Below the pieces are notes generated by a model. The model was not told where the DNA came from. It saw only the letters and a list, made by a program, of their open reading frames with translations, and made no database searches. Both the position numbers and the translations under genes were made by a program. From Botryotinia globosa (Eukaryota > Ascomycota > Leotiomycetes > Helotiales > Sclerotiniaceae), in assembly GCA_014898425.1 (NCBI GenBank), contig RCSZ01000006.1:2604001-2668000 (forward strand): 64,000 nucleotides of DNA, read 5' to 3'. Of this stretch, positions 1 to 12,261 are shown one piece after another (position 1 is the stretch's first letter; each line of letters begins with the position of its first letter).

Positions 1-945
1 TGCCTATATGTCGCAACCTTCCCAGTTATTTCACTCCATAAACGAATATACTCGCTCCAAGAACAGTTGCTACCGCATGCCATGTAGCTCTTACCGGATG
101 GAAGCTGCGAAACGGCATAAACAAAAGAACCAAGATCACTGTTTATGGCAATGTGAGGAACTGCTTTATTCGGGGTCGTTGGGAAACTCATTTGGAAACT
201 TCCGTCGGGTTGCTATTCAGTATCAGTTTAGCTGGTGATATCTCCTCATATCACGACATCCAGTTGTGGAGATATCAATAATAAAATGACCATCCTAGAG
301 ATTCGTGTGATATATTGACAAACGAACAAAGGAACGACGAACCTTTCCCAAATAACTTTTCACAGCCAACTTATAACTACTAGTAAAGTACCCGGTCATA
401 ACACAACTCATTTTTTCAGCCAATTCCCCTTCGCCTCCATATTTCTCCCTCACATAATAAGGGAAAATATCAGCCTTTGCATCATGATGATACACTTCCG
501 TGAACTTTCCTCCACTAGATTTTCCTGCATGACTCAATGTACTCGCAATGAACCCATTTGCATCAAGTCCTGAAACGACACTCGAGTGAGCAGCAGCATC
601 AGCGATATTCTTTCCTTGTCGGTACTCGACATCATAGGCATATTTCCGGCACGAGATTCCAAGCTCCTGAGCTTGTTGACGACAATCGGGACGGAAGAAA
701 GGTTCCCAGTAATTTGTGACGCTAAAAATAAGACGCGCTCCTTGAAAAGCAGAGATCAAAGAGTTGACATCATCCAAGTCTGCTTTCACGATTTCAACGC
801 CTTGCGCGGAGAGTGATTGAGCTTGGGCGGATGAGGTATTTCGTGTTATACCGCGAACTTTGTAGTTGGAGTCCTGGAGAAACCTTTGGGCGACAGAATT
901 CCCTTGATTGCCTGTGACACCGATGATTACTATTAATTTGGTCAT
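1..945 (-). CDS. NmrA-like NAD(P)-binding family protein (3' end outside window)
   Basis: NmrA-like proteins are atypical short-chain dehydrogenase relatives that bind NAD(P) and often act as redox-sensing regulators rather than enzymes. The start ATG is at 945-943. The N-terminus reads MTKLIVIIGVTGNQGNSVAQ, a Rossmann-type GxxGxxG loop. Family hallmarks follow: a short TRN segment after the second strand, an AQGVEIVKADLDD strand, and a SGGKFTEVYHHDAKAD segment. Exon 1 is 945-343, an intron with a weak GTTCGT donor spans 342-213, and exon 2 is 212-1. The join gives YLGK then QPDGSFQMSFP, followed by SDLGSFVYAVSQLPSGKSYM and SWSEYIRLWSEITGK, all typical of the family's C-terminal half. About 271 residues are visible of a usual 300-330, so only the last few dozen lie outside. 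The intron is inferred from frame and homology, and the physiological role is unknown. Confidence 0.85.
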
Positions 946-3120
946 AATGATTGGAGTGGGGATGGGGGTGGAGATGGCTTTGTTTGAGTAAGGTTAACGG
1001 GATGATTATTGAGTCATTATTTTAGGAGATGGCACCGGAAAATATGTCAAGGTTAAGTGGGGTTTCACAATCTATTCTACGAGTACTCACCCCACATTCA
1101 CTCAGTTTTTCCATTCCATGTCAACGAAGTAAGCAATATTTCATTTACGATTTGCTAAATAATACAAGAACATACGGAGGTTGGACGGATAATTAATATC
1201 AATCTTACTTTTAATAGAATCTTATTGTTTTTAAAGATTTTATTGTCATTTTAAATAATTTGAATAGATATTGAACTGTTTCTTTTTTAAATTTAATATT
1301 TAAAGTAGTAAACTACTTACTTTTTATTAATTTTAATAAATTTCTAATATTTAAAAAGATTCAAAGGTTTTTTATAGATTTTAAATAAGCTTTAGATAGG
1401 ATTGGAATCTCGAAATCTAATTAAAATTAATAATTTCGAATAAAATTATAATAATTTTGAAAAAAAAATATTATCTTTGATAATACTTTCATTTAATAAA
1501 TTTCATTATATAAATATTCAATCAATGTTGTAATTTGATTAGTTTAATACTTGAAAGTAAGGAAAAATTCGATTGTTTTTTAATGTGATGGATAATATTT
1601 ATCTTTCCAACCTTTATACTTGAAAGCTCAGCTTTACCTCATCACCGTCCTGATTCTTTCGTTTTAGCATACACCGAAACTGGATTCACCAATCGAGACG
1701 GTGTCGAATCAAATTTGGAGAAAGTGTTATGTCAAAATGAAAGTGAGAAAGGAAAGAGGCAGATCGATTTAAATTTGATATTTGAGAAAATGTTTTCATT
1801 AGTTGCAATCCTCAACCACTATTTCGTGGTCTTTTCAAAGTTTTTCTATCCCCCTATAATCTACAGTACCAAAAACATTACAACAAGTATGCAGGCTTAA
1901 AGATAAATGCCATCCAGTAAGTAACATCGAAGTAGCTTGGCTGTGCAACTTCATCCCTAGAAATCTTTCGCCAAGAAGAACAAATTATCGTAGAATGTGA
2001 TATTTAAACAGCAGACTAACTTCCTAGCGAGGGAAGACTCTCCTAGTAAAAAACTCATTCATTCATAATTTCGTTTATTCGTTTTATGTGAGAAGATGAA
2101 AATGCAAAAACCTCTTTGTTGTACTTCGAATGAAGTATGCCAGCTCACACGATCGAGCGCGCATATACGTACACTTGCCCAACCATAAATGGATGAATGC
2201 CAAGCTCATGCTAACGGGCTAAAACCTCGGCATAGAAGCAACGGAAGGTAAGTCTTACATTTTCATTGTCAAAAGCCTGGTTGCCGGCATGTACCCGTTG
2301 ATCGAAATGGCTTCACTTCGGTGAATATCGCTGAACACGCCGAGGATAGGAGAGAGATCTGCATGTAAGTTATAACTTCTGCCATGACGCAAATCAAATT
2401 TATGAACATCAATACACTTGCTGATGTTTTTTGGCAAAAGTGTCGCTCACGAGTCACGATATTGACGAAGATTGATATTCATTTCTCGGCGCACATAAAA
2501 TAACCCTTACAGTACTGATCTTACTAAATATCGGAGGTCTAAGAGAGAAGTTCTTGAGGCTAATTAGTAAAGGGCTCTTTAGCTTGGATGGAAAGCGGGC
2601 ACAACAGACTTGTCAAAATCGAGACTAAATTTTGGACGCGCCCGCTTTTCCGTCCAGCTGGAGAGTAAAATTGACTGGAAATTTTAAGTGTGGGGTTGTG
2701 GGGTTGTGGGGTTGTGGGGTTGTGGGATGTGGGGGACGGGGGTCGGGGTCGGGGTGCAGGGGAGAAGGGGATGGATCGACATTTATTTCACCGTATGTGG
2801 TCAATTTCAAAGCTTTACCCCATCTTCAATCTTGAAAGTTTGGAAGATGGTACAGTTCCGATTACCCGTCTTTGCTACCCGTTTCCCAAAGCTTGATCTT
2901 AATGGTTCGTAGAATTCTCGGCCACATTGTGCAAGCGCACCCGTTCGATTTTATCCAACCACTTAGCGTTTTGAGGACGTTAGCTCTTGGTACCTACTCA
3001 TGGTGGACGGAATGGGTGTGTCAACAAGAAGAGTGGACGTCATATATGTCCTCGTGAGTGGGGAAAACAAATGAAATCGAGATTGCTTTACCTATTTTCA
3101 GATCTCAGGTGTTGAAAAGC
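946..3120. other. Intergenic region with a small AT-rich patch
   Basis: No convincing gene is seen; the ORFs here are short and lack recognisable motifs. Positions about 1140-1600 are markedly AT-rich, resembling a small RIP-decayed relic. A G-rich tandem array lies at 2688-2770 and is listed separately. The left part should contain the NmrA-like gene promoter and the right part the beta-glucosidase promoter. Confidence 0.6.
2688..2770 (+). repeat. G-rich 9-bp tandem array and G-run cluster
   Basis: About five near-perfect copies of a GGGGTTGTG unit (2690-2728) are followed by closely spaced runs of four or five G to about 2770. The many G-runs with short loops satisfy the usual G-quadruplex pattern on the plus strand. 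It lies about 410-500 bp upstream of the beta-glucosidase start codon. Confidence 0.75.
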
Positions 3121-3128
3121 TATAAAAG
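3121..3128 (+). promoter_or_regulatory. Probable TATA box of the beta-glucosidase gene
   Basis: TATAAAAG lies 55-62 bp upstream of the start codon at 3183. That leaves room for a transcription start near 3150 and a short leader. Confidence 0.5.
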
Positions 3129-3182
3129 CTAGAGAATCCCGCGTTAATCTCTAGACTCCCACTTGTATACCAGTTGCAAACA

Positions 3183-5870
3183 ATGGAGTCCCTCAATCCG
3201 AAGAGTTTGCTTCGCGCAGCTTTGCTTTCCACTGCATTATGCGGTCCGAGTATCACAAACGCGCAGGATGTTATTACCGATGATACATATTTCTATGGCC
3301 GATCTCCACCTGTGTATCCATCCCGTTAGTTCCTATCTTCCCATCTTTCACGAGTTCCTATCTATCTTTGGACAAATGACTTATACATGCTACAGCCGAA
3401 ATGCCAGGGAACGGATCGTGGGCATCTGCTTATTCCAAAGCTGTCGCTCTGGTTTCTCAGATGACCATGGCTGAAAGAGCCAACCTCACAGTTGGGAAAT
3501 CTGAAGGCTTGAACGGCTGTAATGGCCTAACAGGCTCTGTGCCGCGACTCAATTTCAAGGGCATTTGTATGAACGATGCCGGAAATGGTCTTCGTGATAC
3601 GGAATTGGTGAACTCCTGGCCTAGCGGTGTCCACATGGGTGCAAGTTGGAATAAAAATTTGACTTACCATAGAGGGTACAATATGGCAAGGGAGTTTAGG
3701 ACAAAAGGCATCAATGTTGCTCTTGGTCCTGTTGTCGGTCCTTTTGGAAGAGTTCCAATTGGTGGGAGGAATTGGGAGGGGATGGGCAATGATCGTAAGT
3801 TCTCTTTCAGTTACTTGACTTCCCAAACTCATCCTCTCATTGGCAATGCCTCGAGTCAATCTGAATATCGCTAATAATAAACAGCATATCTTTCAGGAAA
3901 GCTTGCGGCTCAAACTGTTTCCGGAATACAAGATGCTGGTGTAATAGCATCAGTGAAACATTTCGTTGGAAATGAACAAGAATACAAGCGAAATCCATCG
4001 GGTAACGTTTCCGCCATCTCATCTAATATTGATGATAAAACAATGCACGAATTATATCTTTGGCCATTTGCCGATACTGTCCATGCAGGAGCGGCCTGTG
4101 TCATGTGTTCATACAATCGACTCAACAATTCATATGCCTGCCAAAACAGCAAAGCTCAAAATGGACTTTTAAAGACTGAACTGGGCTTCGAAGGATTCGT
4201 TGTAAGTGACTGGGGAGCATTGCACGCTGGTTATGCAGCAGCAGAGGCAGGATTGGATGTTGTCATGCCAAACTCAGACCTCTGGGGAGCGAGTGGTGAA
4301 AATTTGACAGCATCCGTTGCTAATGGATCTCTTGCGGAGTCAAGATTGACCGATATGGCTACTAGAATTGTGGCCAGTTGGTATCAAATGGGTCAAGATG
4401 AAGATTTCCCAGAACTCGGTTTATCATCTTCATATTTGACACCACATGCCAAAGTCAATGCTCGAGATCCTTCATCAAAGCCAATACTTTTGAGCGGGGC
4501 AATGGAGGGTCATGTTTTGGTTAAGAATATCAACAACGCTCTTCCCCTTAAGAAACCCGAGTTGCTTTCTATCTTTGGCTATGATGCACCTGTATCAAGT
4601 CAGAGTAACATTGGAAACGGTCGATTTACGTTCGGGATGGAAGCTATCTTGGATCTCAATACAACTAACACTCCCTTCGATTTTCCATTACAAATCGCAA
4701 GCAACGGAACTCTCATTAGTGGAGGTAAGATGAGTTCGATGACTCCAACAAGATAGCACATATTAACAACATGTGCAGGTGGAAGTGGCACAAACGCCCC
4801 GCCGTATATCTCTGCTCCGTTTGATGCGCTACAGGAACAGGCTTATAATGATGACACAAGTCTTTTCTGGGATTGTAAGATTATGTCTATTTGTGTTTTA
4901 AATTTTGCTAATAGATCATAGTCGTCTCCGTTGATCCCGATGTCGATACCGGCTCGGATGCTTGTCTTGTATTCTTAAACGCGTATGCTGGCGAGAATAG
5001 TGATAGACCTGGTCTTTACGGTTAGTTGAAAATTCCCCATCATACTCGAGAAAAACAATACTAACTGATATAGATGAATTCTCTGATACTTTGGTAAATA
5101 ATGTTGCATCAAAATGCAACAACACCATTGTGACCATCCATAATGCTGGAATACGTCTGGTTGATCAATGGATCGAGCATCCAAATGTTACCGCGGTGAT
5201 TTTTGGTCATCTACCTGGTCAAGATAGTGGACGAGCGCTTGTTAAATTGTTGTATGGAGTTGAATCATTCTCCGGTAAATTGCCATATACGATCGCAAAG
5301 AACGAGTCTGATTACAATGTGTATAATCACTCGGTACCTGAGGGTATTTATACACAATTTCCACAGAGCGATTTTTCAGAGGGTGTCTACCTCGATTATC
5401 GCGATTTTGATGCTAAAAATATAACCCCAAGATTTGAATTTGGGTTCGGATTGACCTACACCACTTTTAAGTATTCCGACCTCTTGAGTTCAGTTGTTTC
5501 GAATGTGAGCACAGCTTACTTACCGCCAATTACCACCGTCATTCAGGGTGGAGCCCAGTCTCTCTGGGACGTTGTCGCAAAGGTTCAAGCAACTGTGTCG
5601 AACAATGGTACAATGGCCGCCATGGAGGTTGCACAATTGTATGTCGGTATTCCGAATGGACCGGTCAGACAACTGAGAGGTTTCGAGAAGGTCAAGATAC
5701 CAATTGGAGAAAGCGCGGTTGTGGAATTCGAGTTGACAAGAAAGGATTTGAGTGAGTGGAGTGTGGAGGAACAAAGCTGGGTTTTGCAACAGGGAAGTTA
5801 TGGGATCTGGGTTGGATCGAGTAGTAGGGACTTGCCATTGAGTGGAAATTTGATCATTGGAGGATCATGA
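3183..5870 (+). CDS. Secreted GH3 beta-glucosidase, six exons
   Basis: Hydrolyses terminal beta-glucosyl residues (cellobiose and other beta-glucosides) outside the cell. Exons: 3183-3324, 3396-3794, 3885-4724, 4779-4874, 4922-5020, 5074-5870, joined by introns of 47-90 nt; the predicted protein is 790 residues. A signal peptide covers about residues 1-25 (hydrophobic [13 protein letters not shown], then TNAQD). The GH3 N-terminal domain contains [15 protein letters not shown] and the nucleophile motif GFVVSDWGA, with the catalytic Asp at about residue 289. The GH3 C-terminal domain includes [19 protein letters not shown] fibronectin III-like domain ends the protein ([16 protein letters not shown]). 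Every splice join restores conserved sequence, for example NWEGMGND to PYLSGK. The length is normal for fungal GH3 enzymes and no lesion is seen. The substrate cannot be determined from sequence. Confidence 0.94.
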
Positions 5871-7493
5871 AATTGGAAGAGACATTAAAGGAATCGCCAA
5901 GGGTAACGAATAGTAGTGATAATGATACTGTCACCAATACCAAAACCAGAATTTTGATATTTCTTTTATGACAACAAGAGACTGCTTGTGTTGTGCGCTC
6001 CCTGTAGTGTGAGACTGTAGGAATGTTCTACACTTTGTTATATCACGACACTCCTCCTCACCAAAGTTCGCTGTGGCCATGTATCCCTTTTTGGTGGGAA
6101 TCAATATAAAGCTTCCGTCACGGAGGAACGTCAATTTTTGTTTATCCTTAAGCTTCGTATGGATGTTTGATGTGAAGTCTGGGAATTAATATACAGGACT
6201 TCCCGTTATCGACTCGGAGACTTCGGAAATCGCATCATGATAAATCTCCCCGTAATTGTATAATTATTGAAGTAACGACAATTGATCCAATCTGCTACAG
6301 ACTTCAAGGTCCGTACAGGATTCAGAAGTTCCAGGTTATTCAAGACACGCGCCAAACTTTTACTAATGTAAAGCTTCTTCTGTATCTGAAGTAAAAGTAC
6401 GTGTTCTATAAGCTCCACGTGTTCTTGACGTGTCATTAGCTTCAGCACTAGATTGGTGTTGGTGTTGGTGTTGGTGTTGGTGTTGGTGTATCAGATCTGG
6501 TCAGTAAGCTTGCCAACTTATCCTTGAGCTCTCTCCACTTGGAGTATTCGGGGTCTCTTGAAGAATACTTCGTACCTACATTGTGTCTTGAACATTGATT
6601 CGCTCGAGAGTGATAGGTTGAGACGTTTTTGTTTCATCGATATACACATATACTCGGTACTAAAATGTAATTCCACTGGATAGGTAAATTGATCTTGAAG
6701 GGAAGGCTGTGTTGCTTGGCGACAGCGATGATTTGCGAGTTGATGACCCAGGTATTGAGGGTTACGACGAGGTGACGAACGCAATCTGTATACTCATTGC
6801 CACATGATGACTTTGAGGATAAGCTGGTAGGTGGGCAGGCAGCGAGGTAGTGAGGTAGTGAGGTACTTGTGTTAGTTGTTCTTTGTCCCAGTAAATGTTA
6901 TGTATCGTACCCATCTAGGAATCCACGATAGTTCAAAGTAAATATTCCATTTGGGAACATTCAAAGGATCATTCTCCGTTTCCTTCTCCTTCTCCTTCTC
7001 CGTTTCCTTCTCCTTCCCCTTCTTCTTCTTACCTGCCAATTGAAGAAATATATTGAAATTTTGGACCGGATTGGGATTTTGTAAAACTACGCCGCATCGC
7101 TGCATTTTCCAAATTGCTATCAATTGCTACCTAGGTAGGTATAATTGCCATCATATCAATCAGCCTTCTTCCCGGTTACCTACCGCCCTTCTCAAAAATA
7201 ACCGCCCCCGTCAGATCAAAACCATTTTTCTTTCCTCAAAAAAATTTCTACAGGAAAATATATCGAAGAATACCTAAGCAACCGAAACAAACTGTGTATC
7301 GAAAATATCAGTTGAAACTTCATGCAGAACATCGACGGTCCACAACCTATGGTGATATAGTTTAAGCAACGGCTTTCGTTATCGCAGTACATAAGATCTT
7401 ACTATCGCATTTCCTACCAGACATCAGCATCGATTTACCAGAAAGATAGAACGTGTCGCAGATTAATTAAAGACAGTTTTCGCAGTCACAGCT
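5871..7493. other. Intergenic region with short tandem repeats
   Basis: No gene is supported. It contains a TTGGTG hexamer array (6452-6490), a short GAGGTAGT run near 6845 and a pyrimidine-rich CCTTCT stretch (6975-7030). The right part carries the promoter and leader of the VHS/GAT gene. Confidence 0.6.
6452..6490 (+). repeat. TTGGTG hexanucleotide microsatellite
   Basis: About six uninterrupted copies of a TTGGTG unit lie between the beta-glucosidase and VHS/GAT genes. Confidence 0.9.
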
Positions 7494-9116
7494 ATGAAAG
7501 CCATGAAGAATATGGGCATGAATCGCATGTTGGGTTCACTGAAGCGATGTAGGTAGATCTCGGACGCAGTTCCACTACTTATGCGCCATAAAGTAAGGTT
7601 GATTTGCATTTGACTGACCATGGAAATGTTCTCTTATAGCCAAAGACTCTAATGAAGAAACTGGAGATCCTCAATACGATACACCCGAAGCAAATGCAGC
7701 CAGAAATATTGTATGTTATTCTCGGAAATGACCGAAAGTCATGTTATTGGTATTGATCGTAAAACAGCGTTTGTTCTGCGAATCTGGGGGTCCAAATGGC
7801 TCGGTATGTACATTCATCTCACTTGGAATCTCCATTCACAAAGTGTTGTATCTAATATTCTACAGGGTGAAGAAGTGGGTTATCTGCCTGCGATAGTTGA
7901 AGCTGCAGAATCCTCCCCGGGAGCTGCGAAAGAATGCGCCTACAATATTCGAAAGTTCCTCTCCAAGGACAACCACAGCAAAGCCTACGTACAATACAAT
8001 GCGATAATGTTAATTCGAATTCTGGCCGATAACCCTGGAATGACCTTTACGAGGAATATCGATGCGAAATTTGTACAAACGGTCAAGGAGCTTCTGAGAA
8101 CTGGAAGAGATCCAAGTGTCAAGCAGATATTGATGGAAACTCTGATCACATTCACGAGAGACAAGGCAAACGATGAAACATTGGCGCCTCTAATTGAGAT
8201 GTGGAAGAAAGAGCAAGAGAAAATGATAAAAGTAGCAGCAAGTTTCCCCAGGCATTATGGTCGATGGATTTTCTCTTCTAATACATCACAGAGTCCCGCA
8301 GGTCCGCGAACCCTCGTCGCTCCACCCTTTGATCCTAATGCGCAGAATTACTTTGGACGAAATCACCATACTCATCGCCTCCCCCCTCCACATGAACTTT
8401 CATCCCGTATCGAAGAGGCACGCACTTCCGCAAAACTCCTCTCTCAAGTCGTTCAATCTACACCACCTTCCGAACTCTTTGCTAATGAACTTATCCGCGA
8501 ATTTGCTGATCGTTGTCAATCTGCAAGCAGAAGTGTACAAGCGTACATGGTTTCGGAAAATCCAGCCCCAGACAATGATACTATGGAAACGTTAATTGAG
8601 ACCAATGAACAATTAAGTAAAGCTATGAGTCAGCATCAAAGAGCAGTGCTACATGCGCGGAAACTCATGGGGCTTGGGAATGGAGATAGTACTCCTCCGA
8701 CTGGAACAAGCTTGGGATTTACACCACCACCTGGTCCGCCACCCAACCAAGTTTCCAAACCTGTCCCAAGTAACGGTAAGAGATCGGTGCCACCGATTCC
8801 TCCACCAGGTGATATCGCGCCTATGGATGACGAAGACGATGAACGAAACCCTTTCAGTGACCCAGAGCCAAACTCATCAAGGAGACCACCGTTCCCTTCT
8901 GATGCGCCACCGAAAACGACTGGTCAGTTCAATGTCACTCTTGGTGTCGAACCATATCACCCTGGATTCAAAGAAACCAAGAGCTATGTCGGAAGGCAAG
9001 ATAGTAGTATAGGCAATGTTACAATGCATGCTGCAGTCAACAAGCAGGTATCAGATGATGAAGACGAGCCAAGATACTCAGTCGCTCAGGGTAAACAACC
9101 TGTTTATCGATACTAG
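7494..9116 (+). CDS. VHS and GAT domain protein (Lsb5-like endocytic/sorting adaptor)
   Basis: Likely acts at actin patches or in endosomal sorting, where VHS and GAT domains bind membranes, ubiquitin and partners. Exons: 7494-7548, 7640-7710, 7768-7803, 7866-9116, giving 470 residues. The tiny 36-nt third exon encodes RLFCESGGPNGS and is required to restore the VHS consensus between AARNI and GEEVGYLPAIVEAAESS. The VHS-like helical domain spans about residues 20-165 and contains YNAIMLIRILADNPG. The GAT-like three-helix region is about 233-325 (SSRIEEARTSAKLL through AVLHARKLMGLG). A proline-rich linker follows (FTPPPGPPPNQ, VPPIPPPGD), which could bind SH3 domains. An NPF motif at about residues 382-384, in an acidic context, is a typical EH-domain ligand. 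The start in exon 1 (MKAMKNMGMNRMLGSLKR) fits related fungal proteins. The specific Lsb5 assignment is inference. Confidence 0.85.
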
Positions 9117-10407
9117 AGGATTTTCAGGAATATATAACATAAGGTTAGAGAGGTTTCACGGCTTGGGGTGGATATTGAAGATTTGATGCATTTACGATTT
9201 GACGTATGTATATTGGAGCAATTCTCTCGGGTTGAGAGCGAAGCGGCATTTTGATACCTTGGGGTTTTAAGATTTTTAAGTGGAGTTTTTAATGGGTGGT
9301 CGTAGTTGTCAATTTAAGATCGAGATTATATTCTTTCGATCCTATTTTCTTTCACATCTTGATTAAAGGGCTGGTCCGAGAAATTGAACGGAATCGATCA
9401 ATACATTAGATCAATTGGGTTCTGATAATCTCTAGTGTATGTCAGCCCATCTTCAACGCCACTGCGGAATGATCATGCAAGCTGATAGATTGGAATACAT
9501 TCAACGCTCAAGGTGAGATGTCTGAGGGTTTCTATGCGCCTTCGACGTCAATCCCCGCATGATTTCGGGCTAAGACGCCCGAAATGTAAATTGTAGATTG
9601 AAAGGGCTGGAACTCACCGGAAACTTTGGGATTGTATCGTCAATGCTTCATCCCATCTATGGGTACTCCCGGTCCCGAATTCGAGATTATCACTATGCAG
9701 GTACATATTCAGATACTTGCGATGGGAAAGTTATGACAAGATTCTTATATCAAAGATTGGGCAAACTTATTATCAACCGCCTATCAATCGTTTAAAAACG
9801 CCTATCAATACGCCCCACTATTACACATTTGATGTATGGATCTAGCTTGAGCCGAATACACCCCCCACCCGAGCTTCGAGCTTCCTTATTAGGTTAACCC
9901 CTGACTTTCTCCCCGCCATCTCGGAAATACCCTTGCGTCGGGATCAAATATCAACGTGAGTATGGAAACCAATGAGATAACAACTGAATAGTCAATTAGA
10001 TCTTCAAGCAAGTACCTCGTACGAGACTCATTCAAGGTTTCCCCCAAGCATTAGATGGGGAACTTACGCGGCTCAGCCATGATTCCTATCACTATGTTGC
10101 GGTGTCGAGCATTCCTGCAAGTACCTGCATTATCAGTAACTCTAGATAATGACAAGCCGATTTCGGTGACCACGATTTGAATTGATTTGTATAAGTATTT
10201 ACAGTTTGTTTGAAATCAACTCTTCAATACTACCCCTCTTGCCAAGAACAGTGAAGGCGATGCCAATCCTATTCATATAATACTAGAAAACGCAGGAATA
10301 GCTTCCAATCCAACTTCATATTTGACATATTTCGTCATTCTTGTAGCCTTCATTCCTTGCCTTATTGCGTCGCCTTTTCGTATCAAGTTTCGGCTTGAAG
10401 TTTCAAG
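9117..10407. other. Intergenic region
   Basis: Nothing is recognised beyond the 3' flank of the VHS/GAT gene and the promoter of the transpeptidase gene. The ORFs are short and lack motifs. Confidence 0.6.
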
Positions 10408-12261
10408 ATGTTGTTCCCTCGTCGTCTTCCTCACGTTCTCAGTGTCGCCTTGGCAGCCTTACCTTCCATAAAAGCTACATCAATACCACTAAACTCGACT
10501 TCACATGACGATGGAAAGAATGGAGCCGTTGCTAGTGAAAGCTCTATTTGCACAGACATTGGTATCGATATTTTGAAAGTCGGAGGAAATGCTGCTGATG
10601 CCGTCAGTACAATCATGCCAAAATTTGTAATCAATTTTTAGTTATTCTAACATCTCTACTAGATTGTGGCGGTACAACTCTGTGTCGGAGTAGTTGGGAT
10701 GTATCATTCCGGTATTGGAGGTGGTGGTTTTGCAACTGTTCGATCAGCCAATGGAAGTTACGAGTTTATTGATTTCCGTGAAATGGCTCCCGCCGCCGCT
10801 TTCGAAACAATGTATTCCCCTCCTCTCTCCAACTCTGACGCCTCCCTCTACGGTGGTTTGGCAAGTGGTGTACCAGGAGAACTCCGTGGTCTCGAGCACA
10901 TCCACACAAAGTACGGAGTATTGCCATGGAAACAAGTCGTAATACCTGCAGTTAAGGTTGCTCGCTATGGTTTCAATGTTACCGCCGATTTGGCTCGCTA
11001 CATGGCCTCTTCTACAACTTCTTACGATTTTTTGACGTATGACGAAACTTGGGCAATTGACTTTGCACCAAATGGGACCAGAGTCAAGTTGGGTGACCTA
11101 TTCACAAGAAAAAGATATGCGAATACACTTGAATCAATTGCCGAACATGGTCCAGATGCATTCTACACAGGCGCAATTGCAAATGCTACAATCGTTGCAC
11201 TTCAAAAATCAAATGGAACGATGGAACTTTCAGATTTGAAAAATTACACTATTGAATCTAGAATCCCTTCGAATATTACATATCGAGGATTCAAGATTCA
11301 TAGCGGAACTGCTCCATCTAGCGGTGCTGTAGTTTGCAGTGTCTTGAACATTGTTGAGGGGTATGACATGTCAAGTCCAAGTCAGCTGAACTTCTCGACC
11401 CATTACCTAGATGAGGCAATGCGATTTGCTTATGGTCAAAGAACCTTGTTGGGTGATCCAACTTTCCTCCCAAACTTGACAAGTTATCAACAGGAGATGC
11501 TATCAGAAGATACAGCTGTTGAAATCCGATCACAAATCGAGAAATATCATACTTTGAATGTATCTGCTTATAATCCTCAAAATTATGGTATTCTTTCTGA
11601 TGATGGAACATCTGCTTCCGTCGCTGCTGATAAGAGCGGTCTCACAATTGCCATGACATCTACCATTAACACATTATTTGGAAGTAGACTCATGGTTCCA
11701 GAAACAGGTGTGATTATGAACAATGAAATGAATGGTAAGATCTTTAATTCAAACTTTTTTTTCCCGCATCATATTGATGATTCTCCAGATTTCTCTATCC
11801 CAAATACTACCAACGCTTTCGGGTATGCTCCCGCCCCAGCCAACTTTATTCGACCTTTCAAGCGACCCCTCTCTTCCATCTCTCCAACTATCGTTGAATA
11901 CCCCAACGGTACTGTTTACATTGCACATGCCTCTGCAGGTGGCTCCCGTATTATCACAGAGGTAATTCAACATCTCTGGCACGTCCTCGACCAAAACATG
12001 ACTTCTGCCGAAAGTCTCCGTCAACCAAGATTCCACGATCAATTATCTCCTAACAACGTTTACTTTGAGTATGGATCCGACACTTTCGGCATTGAAGGAT
12101 ACAGTAATGAAACTACTGCATTCTTTGAGGAAATCGGAGCAACAATTTCCTTTGTAGCGGTGGGAAGTACGACTGCGCAGGCATTGAGGAGATTAGGAAA
12201 CGGAACGTTCGAGGCGGCAGGTGAACCCAGACAACTTAATAGTGCGGGATATACGATTTAG
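10408..12261 (+). CDS. Gamma-glutamyltranspeptidase, secreted or vacuolar
   Basis: An N-terminal nucleophile hydrolase that cleaves gamma-glutamyl bonds of glutathione and transfers the glutamyl group. Exons: 10408-10602, 10663-11734, 11789-12261. The first intron joins GGNAADA to IVAVQLCVGVVGM, a family hallmark. A second intron (11735-11788, 54 nt, GTAAGA...CCAG) is a multiple of three with no stop; removing it joins NNEMN to DFSIPNTTNAFG, the family consensus, giving 579 residues instead of 597. A signal peptide covers about residues 1-23. The self-processing and catalytic threonine is about T381 in DDGTSAS, where the usual motif is DHGTTH-like. RPLSSISPTIV and ASAGGSRIITEVIQ lie in the small subunit. 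It stands alone on this strand. Confidence 0.93.
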
